From a virus, in the IMG/VR virus record IMGVR_UViG_3300032334_001072, positions 1 to 40,628 of that record: 40,628 nucleotides of DNA; one strand, given 5' to 3'. Below the pieces are notes generated by a model. The model had not been told where the DNA came from, ran no database searches, and saw nothing but the letters and a program-made list of their open reading frames with translations. Each line of letters starts with the position of its first letter. Positions within the stretch are counted from its first letter, which is position 1. The position numbers were made by a program, and so were the translations under genes. Shown piece by piece: positions 5,075 to 13,720 of this stretch.

Positions 5075-7173
5075 TGGACGGCCTCCCAAACCCTGTAAGT
5101 ATAACTCAAAATTGGCGTGTCAATGATTGCCCGCATTGTTTTGGCGCAAACAATAACCGATTCGGTTTTTGTTGCCCGAACGCGGGTTGTTTCAATGGCC
5201 CATGATTTCAAAATCAATTCTTCGGAAACCAACGGCAATTCCCTGAATGCTAGCATTGTTTGCGTTCCAATTGAAATGACCGACGCGGTTTTGGCCCGAA
5301 CAACAATTGTTTCGGATATTGAGGAAACAACCGGGTAAACAATTCGGGGCCATGCCCAAACCGAAACCCGAACCAAAACGGAATCGGCAACGCCATTGGC
5401 CAAAACCGGGTTGATGATAACGGTTTGGACCAATCCGGCCCCGATTGCCGAACCGGCCCCGGAACCCGCCGGCCTTGAAATGGTAATTGTTCCCGGGCCC
5501 GATCCGGCGGCGGTTGCTCCGGTTCCGCCGGCGGCCGATCCGGCCGGGCCGGTCAACGATACGGTTGCCATTGCGCCAACAGAAATGGCCGTTGCGGCCC
5601 CGATTCCCGCCGGGTTGGCCAATGTCACGGTTTTGGCCGGGCCCGTAGCCAAGGCCGTTCCCGTGGCCGATCCGCCGGGCCCGGTCAACGTCAACGTTGG
5701 AATGCTTCCCAATGATATCGCCGGAACGTTCCCGGTTGCCGCCGTTATTGTCACGGTTGCCATGGGCCCGGACGTTGTTGCCGTTCCGGTTGCCAATCCG
5801 GCCGGTTGACTCAAAACAATATCGCCGCCCAACGGGTTGGATGTTTCGGCCGTTCCCCGCCCTGACGCGGCCCCGGCCGATATCGTCACGGTTGCCGCCG
5901 GCCCGGTTGCCCCGGCCGTTCCGGTTGCCAATCCGGCCAACGCCGTCAACGCAATTGTTCCGGTTGGGCCGGACGTTGTTGCCCCGCCGGTTGAGGAGCC
6001 CTCCAACGCCGTTATTGCAACCGTTCCGCTCAATCCTGATGTTGTTGCCCCGCCGGCCCCGGAACCTGCCAACGCGGAAATTAATACGGTTCCGGTTAAG
6101 CCCGTTGCGGTTACAACCGTAACAACCGAACCGGCCCCGGTTGCCGCCGTCAACGTTATTGTTCCGGTTGCCCCGGACGTTGTTGCCGTTGCGGTTCCGG
6201 CCCCGGCCATGGCAACCAATGCAACCGTTGCCATTTGGCCGGACGTTGTTGCCGTTCCGGCCCCCGAACCCGTTGGCCCGGCCAATGTCACGGTTGAGGC
6301 AACCCCGGACGTTGCGGCCCCCCCTGACGCGGCCCCCGCCATGGCAACAATGGAAAGCGTTCCAATTGCCCCGGACGTTGTTGCCGTTGCGGTTCCGGAA
6401 CCCGCCAAGGCCGAAATCGTTATTGTTGCAATTGCCCCGGACGTTGCAGCGGTTCCGGCCCCTGAACCCGCCGGCCCGGTCAACGTCAACGTTCCAATTG
6501 CCCCGGTTGCCGTAATTACCGCCGTTGCCGAACCGGTTGGGCCCGATACGGTTATAGTTCCGCTCAATCCGGACGTTGTTGCCCCGCCGGAACCCGCTCC
6601 CGCCAATGCCGAAATTGTTATTGTTTTTGAAAGGCCGGACGTTGTTGCCGTTCCCGATCCGGCCCCTGCCAACGCGGAAATTGTTACGGTTCCGCTCAAT
6701 CCTGATGTTGCAGCCGTTCCCGAACCGGAACCCGCCAAGGCCGAAATCGTTATGGTTTTATTCAATCCGGACGTTGCGGCCCCGCCCGATCCGGCTCCCG
6801 CCAATGCAACCAATGAAACGGTTGCCATGGCCCCAGACGTTGCGGCGGTTCCTGAACCCGAACCCGCCAACGTCGAAATTGTTATGGTTGAGACGGCTCC
6901 GGACGTTGCCGCCGTTCCGGTTGCCGATCCGGCCAACGCCGTTAATGTCAACGTTCCAATTGAACCCGTTGCCGTGGCAACCGTGGCAACCGTACCTTCG
7001 CCGATTGGGGCCGAAATAGTTACGGTTACCATTGCCCCGGACGTTGCCGCCGTTCCCGATCCGGAACCGGCCAACGCCGTCAATGTTATGGTTGTAATTG
7101 CCCCGGACGCCGTGGCATTTTTAATTTCAAATGACGAAATTGAAGCTGTTGATAACGGAAAATGGCCAAGCAT
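5071..7173 (-). CDS. Repeat-built fibre-like protein, 700 residues
   Basis: After a 24-residue lead, residues 25-580 consist of 25 consecutive units, most exactly 22 residues, with consensus like xxxTITISALAGSGSGTATTSG. A different 120-residue C-terminal region follows, richer in Arg, Trp and Tyr. The composition is almost all Ala, Gly, Ser, Thr and small hydrophobics with hardly any charge, as expected for a stacked beta structure such as a solenoid or fibre shaft. The start has GAGGG seven bases upstream. It lies in the fibre end of the tail operon, after two small fibre-region genes. Receptor binding by the C-terminal domain is an inference. Confidence 0.75.
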   Translation of the reverse strand: MLGHFPLSTASISSFEIKNATASGAITTITLTALAGSGSGTAATSGAMVTVTISAPIGEGTVATVATATGSIGTLTLTALAGSATGTAATSGAVSTITISTLAGSGSGTAATSGAMATVSLVALAGAGSGGAATSGLNKTITISALAGSGSGTAATSGLSGTVTISALAGAGSGTATTSGLSKTITISALAGAGSGGATTSGLSGTITVSGPTGSATAVITATGAIGTLTLTGPAGSGAGTAATSGAIATITISALAGSGTATATTSGAIGTLSIVAMAGAASGGAATSGVASTVTLAGPTGSGAGTATTSGQMATVALVAMAGAGTATATTSGATGTITLTAATGAGSVVTVVTATGLTGTVLISALAGSGAGGATTSGLSGTVAITALEGSSTGGATTSGPTGTIALTALAGLATGTAGATGPAATVTISAGAASGRGTAETSNPLGGDIVLSQPAGLATGTATTSGPMATVTITAATGNVPAISLGSIPTLTLTGPGGSATGTALATGPAKTVTLANPAGIGAATAISVGAMATVSLTGPAGSAAGGTGATAAGSGPGTITISRPAGSGAGSAIGAGLVQTVIINPVLANGVADSVLVRVSVWAWPRIVYPVVSSISETIVVRAKTASVISIGTQTMLAFRELPLVSEELILKSWAIETTRVRATKTESVIVCAKTMRAIIDTPILSYTYRVWEAVQ
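5434..7101 (-). repeat. 25 tandem 66-bp coding repeats
   Basis: The DNA encoding residues 25-580 of the fibre-like protein is a degenerate tandem array with a 66-bp period; a few units are 60-78 bp. Adjacent units differ by many silent and conservative changes, so the array is old rather than newly amplified. Unit number could vary between relatives by recombination. Confidence 0.8.
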
Positions 7174-7186
7174 GGAATGCCCTCAA

Positions 7187-7573
7187 TTATGTTAGGGCAA
7201 TATCAATTTCATTTTGTGTCATCAATCCGGCGTCTCGCATGGTATTCAAACCGGCAATCAATCGCGGGTTTTTCAAATCAACCGAACCGTTGGCAAGCAA
7301 CCGGTCATACCAAAGACGAATTGCCGGATTTTGAGACGCAGCCGCAACAACCGCCAATTGTGTTGCTTCGCTGAACCGGTCAAGAAAATCCAACGCGTAA
7401 ACCAATCTTGGTTCCGGCGGTTCAACCCATGAATCAACAATTGATTGCGCCGCAATTCGTTGTTCGTTGGTTGCCGATTCGTCAAATTGAATTTCATATT
7501 TGTTGTTGCCGAAAAACGAAACGCCTTGAATCGGGCAAACGGATTCAACAGCCAAATGAATTTTTGTTAGCAT
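7187..7573 (-). CDS. Small tail-fibre-region protein
   Basis: The 128-residue product begins MLTKIHLAVESVCPIQGVSF, followed by an all-helical second half (FLDRFSEATQLAVVAAASQ and NTMRDAGLMTQNEIDIALT). Its place directly after a large tail protein and before the repeat fibre, with a length near 130, resembles small tail-fibre assembly or accessory proteins of siphophages. ATG7573 was chosen because GGGAT lies upstream and it overlaps the stop of the preceding gene by seven bases; a longer frame reaching 7615 would overlap too far. Confidence 0.68.
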   Translation of the reverse strand: MLTKIHLAVESVCPIQGVSFFGNNKYEIQFDESATNEQRIAAQSIVDSWVEPPEPRLVYALDFLDRFSEATQLAVVAAASQNPAIRLWYDRLLANGSVDLKNPRLIAGLNTMRDAGLMTQNEIDIALT

Positions 7574-8754
7574 ATTATAAATCCCGTTATTCCGGCAACA
7601 GACGAGGAATACCATGTTGTTGTTCCGGTTGTTGTTCCAATTTCATTCCACGAACAGAAATGGTAACCAATGCCCGGATATCCCAAATTTGTACTGGTTC
7701 CAGACGTTATTGCGTTGGCGGCGGCCGAACGGATTGTAGCCTGACGATATGTTCCGTTTGGCATTGCCGTTGAATTTGATGTTGTATCGTAGCCAACGGC
7801 AACGATACCGCCTTGCGCCGCCGTTGAATTTGATAGAATAGCGTTCACTTGCAATTGGGCAAACGTGTCCGCAATTCCAACAACAAAATCAACCTGATTC
7901 GTTGCCGTCGCCCGCGCCTGACGCCATGTTGCCGTGTTGTAGGACCAAGACGCCGTTGCGTCCGTTACCGCCAACATTCTTGGGGTTCTGTTGTAATAAT
8001 TCCATACAAACCGTGATGTTATTGTGTCTTGTAAATATCGTGTTCCAACCGCGTTGGAGCGTATTGTTCCAACATACCGCCGCGTTGCGTCTCCTGATTT
8101 TACCAATATGCCGTCCTGCAATACCAACGCGGTTGATCGAACCGTGTCGCTGGTCCAATCCGGCCCTGTTTCAAGCGTTGGTGTATTTGCTCCCGACAAT
8201 TGTGAATTGTAAACAAAAACGTCTTTTGGCCTGTTTGCGGTCAATGTATTGGCCGGAATTGATAACGATAATTCAGAAAACAAATGAGGCCGCCACAATG
8301 CCCCGTCATACAAATCAATTCTGTTACTAGAATATTGAGCGTAGTAAATTGTTGTTGCGTTTGAAACGTCCGCAACCGTTACCGGCGTTCCCGATGTTAA
8401 TGTTAATCTTCCGCCGGGTATCGGGCTTGAAATTGTTTGGCTTATGGCCGGAATGGTAACAAAAACATCTTTGGTTCCCGATGAAAACGAAACAAGCTGC
8501 GGCGTTCCAAGTGATAACGTTGATGATGAAATCACGGACGTTCGGGCCAAACCCGATCCGATCATATCAACGGTTCCCAACCCGACTTCCCATTCCGAAG
8601 CGGTTTGATGAGAAATAACATAATAACAAGTGTTGTTTGTTCCGATTGAAGCCAAAAATGTTTGGAAACCGGAAACCGCGCCGGCAAGGGTAATTGAACC
8701 CGTGCCGGTTGTTGTTGTTGTTTCCCTGACGCGGTCAGAATAACGAAACGCCAT
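7567..8754 (-). CDS. Tail/host-recognition protein
   Basis: The 395-residue protein starts MAFRYSDRVRETTTTTGTGS, followed by a domain I recognise from phage tail tip or fibre proteins (ITLAGAVSGFQTF, then ASEWEVGLGTV). The rest is a Ser/Thr/Asn-rich beta domain with Tyr-rich strands, typical of adhesins. AAGGA lies seven bases before the start. It is followed within overlaps by the small fibre-region gene and the repeat fibre gene. It probably forms part of the tail tip or side fibre. Confidence 0.72.
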   Translation of the reverse strand: MAFRYSDRVRETTTTTGTGSITLAGAVSGFQTFLASIGTNNTCYYVISHQTASEWEVGLGTVDMIGSGLARTSVISSSTLSLGTPQLVSFSSGTKDVFVTIPAISQTISSPIPGGRLTLTSGTPVTVADVSNATTIYYAQYSSNRIDLYDGALWRPHLFSELSLSIPANTLTANRPKDVFVYNSQLSGANTPTLETGPDWTSDTVRSTALVLQDGILVKSGDATRRYVGTIRSNAVGTRYLQDTITSRFVWNYYNRTPRMLAVTDATASWSYNTATWRQARATATNQVDFVVGIADTFAQLQVNAILSNSTAAQGGIVAVGYDTTSNSTAMPNGTYRQATIRSAAANAITSGTSTNLGYPGIGYHFCSWNEIGTTTGTTTWYSSSVAGITGFIIC

Positions 8755-8765
8755 TTGTTATTCCT

Positions 8766-9185
8766 TTATGTTATTGTTAAAACGCCCGCGCTTGGGTCAA
8801 AATCAACCGTGAACGTTTCCCCATTTGATAACGAAATGCTTGAACCATAATCGTAAAACCCGATCAAATCTTTATTGGTTGCCGTGTCATTGTACAAAAC
8901 AACATAACGAAACGGCCCAACGGTTCCGGTTGCCGTGAAAACAACATCGCCCAAAACCAATTTGTAAACACCAGCGGTTTGGGCTGAACTTGTAATTGTC
9001 GCGGCGGTTCCGCCGGCCGTGTAACCGTTGCCCGCCGTTATTTCTGTTATATCGGCCTTGACATTGCTGGCACTTGCGGACGGGGCCGTGTTTGTTAGCA
9101 TAACTTTAATAACATCGGAACCAAGATTGTGAACCTTCTCGGCCAATTTCTCAACAAACGATTGGAATTTTGAAAATGTTGCCAT
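8766..9185 (-). CDS. Tail-tip/fibre-region beta protein A
   Basis: The 139-residue protein starts MATFSKFQSFVEKLAEKVHN, followed by IKVMLTNTAPSAS, an ADITEITAGNGYTAGG motif and a C-terminal NGETFTVDFDPSAG. This domain is frequent in siphophage tail regions as a small structural or receptor-region protein. The neighbouring gene at 9201-9644 shares the IT-(E/N)-x(3,5)-YTAGG motif, the VLY strand and the NGxFxVxF end, so the pair looks like an old duplication. The exact virion position is unknown. Confidence 0.75.
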   Translation of the reverse strand: MATFSKFQSFVEKLAEKVHNLGSDVIKVMLTNTAPSASASNVKADITEITAGNGYTAGGTAATITSSAQTAGVYKLVLGDVVFTATGTVGPFRYVVLYNDTATNKDLIGFYDYGSSISLSNGETFTVDFDPSAGVLTIT

Positions 9186-9200
9186 TTCGTTGCCCCGTTA

Positions 9201-9644
9201 TTAGTTTTGGAATTTCAAATTGCTTGAAAACGTCACGGCAAACGTTCCATTGGTACAGGATACGGGCGAATTTGTGAACGAAACATAGCAAACCAATTCA
9301 TCGGCGGTTGAGGCCCCGCCGCGTGATTTGTACAAAACCCCGCCATATGCCGAGGTTATCGTTGCCGAGGTCCAAGACGTAACCGCAAACGAAATTTCAA
9401 CGTCATTGTTGGTTGTATCAATCGCGGCCACGGTTGCCGCCGCCGCGTTTCCGCCGGCCGTGTAATTTGTTCCCGTCAATTCATTTGTGATATCCGAACG
9501 TTTCGCATGGGAATCTTTTTTGGTTTCGTCCGCAATAGCGTCATACGTTGAGCCAACTAACAAAAACTTAAACGTGTCTGTATCCATATCAATTGCGCCG
9601 GTTATCACGTCCCGAACGTATGAATTATATACTATGCTTGCCAT
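9201..9644 (-). CDS. Tail-tip/fibre-region beta protein B
   Basis: The 147-residue protein starts MASIVYNSYVRDVITGAIDM. It shares with its downstream neighbour the order TFKFLLV, DITNELTGTNYTAGG, GGVLYKSRG and NGTFAVTFSSN. The start codon overlaps the stop of the upstream holin-like gene (TAATG). It is an expected virion protein of the distal tail, probably a paralogue of the 8766-9185 product. Confidence 0.75.
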   Translation of the reverse strand: MASIVYNSYVRDVITGAIDMDTDTFKFLLVGSTYDAIADETKKDSHAKRSDITNELTGTNYTAGGNAAAATVAAIDTTNNDVEISFAVTSWTSATITSAYGGVLYKSRGGASTADELVCYVSFTNSPVSCTNGTFAVTFSSNLKFQN

Positions 9645-9904
9645 TATGAATTCTCCTTTTTGCTACGAACACGGGTTGAAATTGAATCAGAAATCACGCT
9701 GATTTCATGAGCCATTGATTCCTGCGTATCGGCCAACGTTTTCAACGTTGCGGCCAATGAATCCAAGAACCCCAAATGGCGGTTTCGTAATGGAATGATC
9801 ACCTCCCGGCCAAGCCACTCACAAACCCGCCATATGCCGGCCCCAATTGCCAATAACGCTGCCACGGGCAAACCCAATTCGCGAATTGCCGCCAACGGTT
9901 CCAT
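9644..9904 (-). CDS. Single-span membrane protein, holin-like
   Basis: The 86-residue product has one hydrophobic segment (about residues 10-22, GLPVAALLAIGAG) just ahead of WRVCEWLGR, then a long amphipathic helix likely to be a coiled coil (FLDSLAATLKTLADTQESM), and a basic tail RVRSKKENS. One membrane segment, a coiled coil and a charged C-terminus fit some holins and also small phage membrane proteins of unknown role. ATG9904 is best placed eight bases after GGAGG; ATG9910 is too close to it and the longer frame from 10003 lacks a site. It lies within the tail operon. Confidence 0.6.
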   Translation of the reverse strand: MEPLAAIRELGLPVAALLAIGAGIWRVCEWLGREVIIPLRNRHLGFLDSLAATLKTLADTQESMAHEISVISDSISTRVRSKKENS

Positions 9905-9966
9905 TGCCATTTCCTCCGCGTTGATTAACCGGCGGATTGTAACCGCCATTGCCTCAACCGACAAAA

Positions 9967-11562
9967 TCAACGGCTTCCCAAATAATCGGGGCATTTCCAA
10001 CATAATGCAACCGTTTGATCATTCCCCGCCTGACGACATTTGTCATGAATCGAGCAACCATGCAAAATACCGCCGCCACAACCGCATGACGCCGCCGTTT
10101 CCAACGCCATGCCCAGATTGACGCATGGGTTGCCCCTGACGGCCCGCATTTTGTCCGCCATGATTCGGGCCGGGCTCGGTTGTTTCGGCGGTTCAGGGGC
10201 CAACGGCGGGCCGCCAAACGCCACGGGTTGCATGCCCTCAATTGGGATTGGGACACAATCGGCCGTTATGCCTGACGGAAATTCCATCCCGTAGCAAATG
10301 GCAATTGGATTGCCGGTCAATCCTGAAAACGTTGCCGTTGCAATCCAATGGCCCGTTTGTTCCAAGATTGAGGAATTAACCGTGTAGGCTCCAACCGTCC
10401 ACGGGTTGCCGTTTCCATGAACCCTCATGGCAATACACGGGGCCCCCCGATTGACTGATTTGATCACAATATCATAAAGCGGGTCAGTGTCCGGCGTAAT
10501 ATCAACAACGCGTTGATCCGTGAATTGAATTTCTTGCCTATCGCCAACCAACGTGTTTTCACCCGCGCAACCACAATTCAAAATGTCATTTGTTAGCGGG
10601 TAACCATTTGCATTCATCGGGCCATATGAAGCGGCCGTTGGCGGCGATAACGTTGAACCGCCATTGCCGCCAAAAAAACAACCATTGACCGATTCGGTTC
10701 CTTTCCCGTTGACGCCCAATTGCTTCCAAATTGGTTTGAAATCCCCGGCCGTTGTTGGCATAGTCAAAACAGAAAAACAAGAATACGTTCGGTATCCTGT
10801 ATTGAGCGAACATTCAGCCGAAGCGTAACCGTCCGCCGTTCCATCACAACCAACCTTGTACGGAACCAACATCAATGAAATTTTTGCCGAATTGATATCG
10901 AGCGGACATTCCATGCCGGTTGGCGTAAAACTCAAATAACCGTCATGTTGCAAATACCATGGTTCATTGATAAACGGCGTATAACCGGGAGCAACAACCC
11001 GGGTTAGCGTTGCGCTTATGCTTCCGCATGAAACGATAGCATTCAATCCGTTTTCAGGCGGCGGAAAGATTTCTGCCGCCAATATGATTCGGAACAATTC
11101 AACGGTAACGTTAATGGTTGCATCTTCATTAACGGTCATCTTCGCACAAAATTGAACCGTTAATCCGCGTTGCGGCGGGCCTTCCAAAACAACCCCATTT
11201 TGAATTGTAACGCCTTGCCAATTGCCATTATCAACAACCGGCATGGTTGGCGGGCAACCTAACGGAATCCATGCCTGCGGGAAAAATTGGCTTGGTTTGG
11301 TTGCAATAATCGGGCAATCAGATTCAGGCTGGAACATTTCCAACGTAACCAATCCCGAAATCATTGGCCAACCAATTGCCGTACACGCCAACGAACAATC
11401 CAACGAAACGGGAACGCCACGGCATGACGATTCCGAAGTGCAAATGTCATAACCAATTTGCCTTCGCGGCGCGTATCTCAAATCTGTTTTTCGTGTGCTT
11501 CCTTCCTCAATATTCAAAACATCAACAACAAAAACGCCAACCGTTGGGTATATTGTTGGCAT
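9967..11562 (-). CDS. Large Cys-rich tail-region protein
   Basis: This 531-residue protein is beta-rich with many Cys, unusual for a cytoplasmic or virion protein, and ends in a compact module of about 50 residues with eight or more Cys (CVNLGMALETAASCGCGG, then CSIHDKCRQ and CWKCPDY). That C-terminal module resembles short Cys-rich tails I associate with planctomycete phage and genome proteins and may bind zinc or form disulfides. The N-terminal 400 residues are unrecognised and read like a virion surface protein. It overlaps nothing and is four bases after the upstream gene. No enzymatic motif is evident. Confidence 0.65.
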   Translation of the reverse strand: MPTIYPTVGVFVVDVLNIEEGSTRKTDLRYAPRRQIGYDICTSESSCRGVPVSLDCSLACTAIGWPMISGLVTLEMFQPESDCPIIATKPSQFFPQAWIPLGCPPTMPVVDNGNWQGVTIQNGVVLEGPPQRGLTVQFCAKMTVNEDATINVTVELFRIILAAEIFPPPENGLNAIVSCGSISATLTRVVAPGYTPFINEPWYLQHDGYLSFTPTGMECPLDINSAKISLMLVPYKVGCDGTADGYASAECSLNTGYRTYSCFSVLTMPTTAGDFKPIWKQLGVNGKGTESVNGCFFGGNGGSTLSPPTAASYGPMNANGYPLTNDILNCGCAGENTLVGDRQEIQFTDQRVVDITPDTDPLYDIVIKSVNRGAPCIAMRVHGNGNPWTVGAYTVNSSILEQTGHWIATATFSGLTGNPIAICYGMEFPSGITADCVPIPIEGMQPVAFGGPPLAPEPPKQPSPARIMADKMRAVRGNPCVNLGMALETAASCGCGGGILHGCSIHDKCRQAGNDQTVALCWKCPDYLGSR

Positions 11563-11565
11563 AGG

Positions 11566-12729
11566 TTACGCTCCCAAAACAGCTAAGAAATTACCAAATT
11601 TCATATTTGAAACCTTGGTTTCCAATTCATCAGGATTGTTTTCGTTTTGTAACAATGGAAATGTTATTTGAACATTCATTGCCCCGGCCGATTCGGTACT
11701 CAAAAACAAATATGGTGAAAATGGCGAATCATACGAACCCGAATCAATGTATTGAACGCCTTTTGTGTAATGCCAAAATCGAACGGTTGCAATTCTTGGG
11801 GATTTCAAAACCGAACCGTTTGACGAAGACAAATAAAACCATATTTCCAAATTGATGATTTGCCGTTTTGGATCAAGCCATGGGCGCGGTGTTTCGTCAA
11901 ATGGCGTCAACGTGAAATCGCGCGGCAATACGCCAAGCGGCATATCGCCAACCCATGCCCCTGTTGGTTCCAACGTTATTGGATTGGTTGCCGTTGCGTC
12001 CCATTTCCGTTTTTTAACGGGAACCTTGACGCATGCCGCATTAAAAAACGCAATATAGGAAATGCCGTCAAACGTTCCGATATTTGAACCTTCAGAATTG
12101 AAAACGTTTATTGGGTTGCATAACGGCGTCCAATTTTCACGGATTGAGGAATTTGTCTTATCAACCAAATTTGGCGGATCTTCGGGTTTCCTAGCGTCCT
12201 CAAAATATGTTTGGCCAAGCATTGGTTCTGGAACGCCACGCGACGAATAACACCAACCGCCGGGCATAAGATTCCCAAGCCAATCGTCTTCGTAAACCGA
12301 CAAATCCGCCGGCGTCCAATTGACATTTTCAACGCCTTGAAATGGCGTCTCAATTTGATCTCGCAACATCAAACGTTTGTATGTTGTTGAATTCTGAAAT
12401 CTTGGCGCGTAAAACGTTTCGTAAAACCCAATCATCCGCGATTCATCCCATTCCGATATTTCCGCCAAATCAAATTTCAAATTTGAATCAAAAACAAATG
12501 GGCTAACGTTTTTTCCGTAATATGTTGCCCCGTAATTAACATCAGGGCTTGTCATCGGCGGCGGCGGTTGAGGCCCGCCACGGTTAACATGCTTTCCAGT
12601 TATGTCATTCAATCCGCACAATAACGCATTTGAAGACATAACGTGTAACGATACGGAACCAAGGCCGTTTCCGGCGCGGACATTTGGGCCAATACACGTT
12701 CCGTCCAATAATCGCCCTTGAAATGTCAT
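11566..12729 (-). CDS. Tail-region structural protein, unknown
   Basis: The 387-residue protein starts MTFQGRLLDGTCIGPNVRAG and is rich in aromatic residues, Pro and Asn, with several extended segments (WYDP-like and FPLLQNENNPDE). There is no signal or membrane segment. Its start overlaps the upstream stop by four bases. It belongs to a run of five unrecognised proteins between tape measure and the adhesin-like gene, where distal tail, hub and baseplate proteins are normally encoded. Confidence 0.65.
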   Translation of the reverse strand: MTFQGRLLDGTCIGPNVRAGNGLGSVSLHVMSSNALLCGLNDITGKHVNRGGPQPPPPMTSPDVNYGATYYGKNVSPFVFDSNLKFDLAEISEWDESRMIGFYETFYAPRFQNSTTYKRLMLRDQIETPFQGVENVNWTPADLSVYEDDWLGNLMPGGWCYSSRGVPEPMLGQTYFEDARKPEDPPNLVDKTNSSIRENWTPLCNPINVFNSEGSNIGTFDGISYIAFFNAACVKVPVKKRKWDATATNPITLEPTGAWVGDMPLGVLPRDFTLTPFDETPRPWLDPKRQIINLEIWFYLSSSNGSVLKSPRIATVRFWHYTKGVQYIDSGSYDSPFSPYLFLSTESAGAMNVQITFPLLQNENNPDELETKVSNMKFGNFLAVLGA

Positions 12730-13217
12730 GGCATATTCACCGTATTCAAAATGATTGATTTTGTTAGAACGCTGGAATCAGGAAACGTTCTGGTTGATGT
12801 TGCGGAATAATAAAAATTGTGAACGCCGTCAACAAATGAACAGCTTTGGGTAACGGAACCAATATCCGGCGAAGACACGGACCAAAAATAAAACGTCACA
12901 ATAACATCATTGATTCTGTCAGAACAATTTGCATTAGCACAAAATAAACGTTCAATTGTCAAATATGCTTTTTCAATTGCTTCGTAAGTATATTGAGGAG
13001 GATAACATTTGTTGACAAGCGTCAATGTTATTGGTTGATCAACAACATTTGTTCCGCATGAATCAAAAACGGAAGCGGCGGTTCCGCCGGTTGCATTACA
13101 CGAATACAAACCTGAAAACGATAATGGCGGAGCATCAAATCCACAGCACCAATACGCGCGCGGTATGGCGGGTAATGACGTTGACGAACCGTAACAATTG
13201 AACGCTTGGCGAACCAT
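12726..13217 (-). CDS. Tail-region protein, Cys-rich, unknown
   Basis: The 163-residue product begins MVRQAFNCYGSSTSLPAIPR and contains about ten Cys. ATG13217 was chosen because it lies two bases after the upstream stop (TGA-AA-ATG). A longer frame to 13376 would overlap almost the whole end of the previous gene with a run of Arg that looks like a frame shadow. Tyr/Phe-rich strands (VIVTFYFWSV, HNFYYSATSTR) fit a virion protein. No family recognised. Confidence 0.62.
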   Translation of the reverse strand: MVRQAFNCYGSSTSLPAIPRAYWCCGFDAPPLSFSGLYSCNATGGTAASVFDSCGTNVVDQPITLTLVNKCYPPQYTYEAIEKAYLTIERLFCANANCSDRINDVIVTFYFWSVSSPDIGSVTQSCSFVDGVHNFYYSATSTRTFPDSSVLTKSIILNTVNMP

Positions 13218-13219
13218 TT

Positions 13220-13720
13220 TCAAGGCCCATAGGTAACATACAAAACATTCCCAACGCATTGTACGGACGTTACAGGCCCTGCTCCGCCGCCGCCTGAACC
13301 GCCATAGGTAAACGGGTACAATTGCGTTGCGTAGCCTGACGCGGTTGGTTCGCCGGCGATTGGCGGTTGTAGCCAAATCATGGTTCCCGTGATGATTCCG
13401 GACGAATAATTAACCTCAACCGCCGGGTCAACGTCATAAACGGATTCGCGGCCTGTATCGGGAACAAACCATGTTTCCCCGGTGAAATCCAAAAACACTT
13501 CCCGCCAAGAATAATGCCCCGGAATGGTTGGGGATTCGCCGCGAATTTCCGCCCAAAACCCTTCCTTCCGGTCAATTGAAATGTGAACGCCTGAACTCAA
13601 ATTGGTTATTGTTCCGCCGTCAATCGTCATTTTTGAGACGCGGCGCAATTCGGCTAATTGGTCAACCAAATCCGCGCGTTTGAATTTGCCGCCTCGGCGC
13701 GGCGGTTCAAATTCCCTCAT
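13220..13720 (-). CDS. Tail-region protein, unknown
   Basis: The 166-residue product starts with a basic segment (MREFEPPRRGGKFKRADLVD), then a helical stretch and a beta-rich domain, and ends in a Gly-rich linker (YGGSGGGGAGPVTSVQ) and a last strand. The Gly linker followed by a short terminal strand recalls tail proteins whose C-terminus inserts in a neighbour. The start overlaps the upstream stop at 13720. Function unknown. Confidence 0.62.
   Translation of the reverse strand: MREFEPPRRGGKFKRADLVDQLAELRRVSKMTIDGGTITNLSSGVHISIDRKEGFWAEIRGESPTIPGHYSWREVFLDFTGETWFVPDTGRESVYDVDPAVEVNYSSGIITGTMIWLQPPIAGEPTASGYATQLYPFTYGGSGGGGAGPVTSVQCVGNVLYVTYGP

Noticed and set aside
5837-7195. Long plus-strand frame (about 450 codons) of Pro/Ala/Glu/Val repeats
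   Set aside because: It is exactly antisense to the repeat fibre gene. The 66-bp periodicity keeps several frames open, and it has no ribosome site. The minus-strand reading fits the operon.
12108-12353. Basic minus-strand frame inside the 387-residue tail gene
   Set aside because: An out-of-frame shadow rich in Arg and Ile with no start signal.
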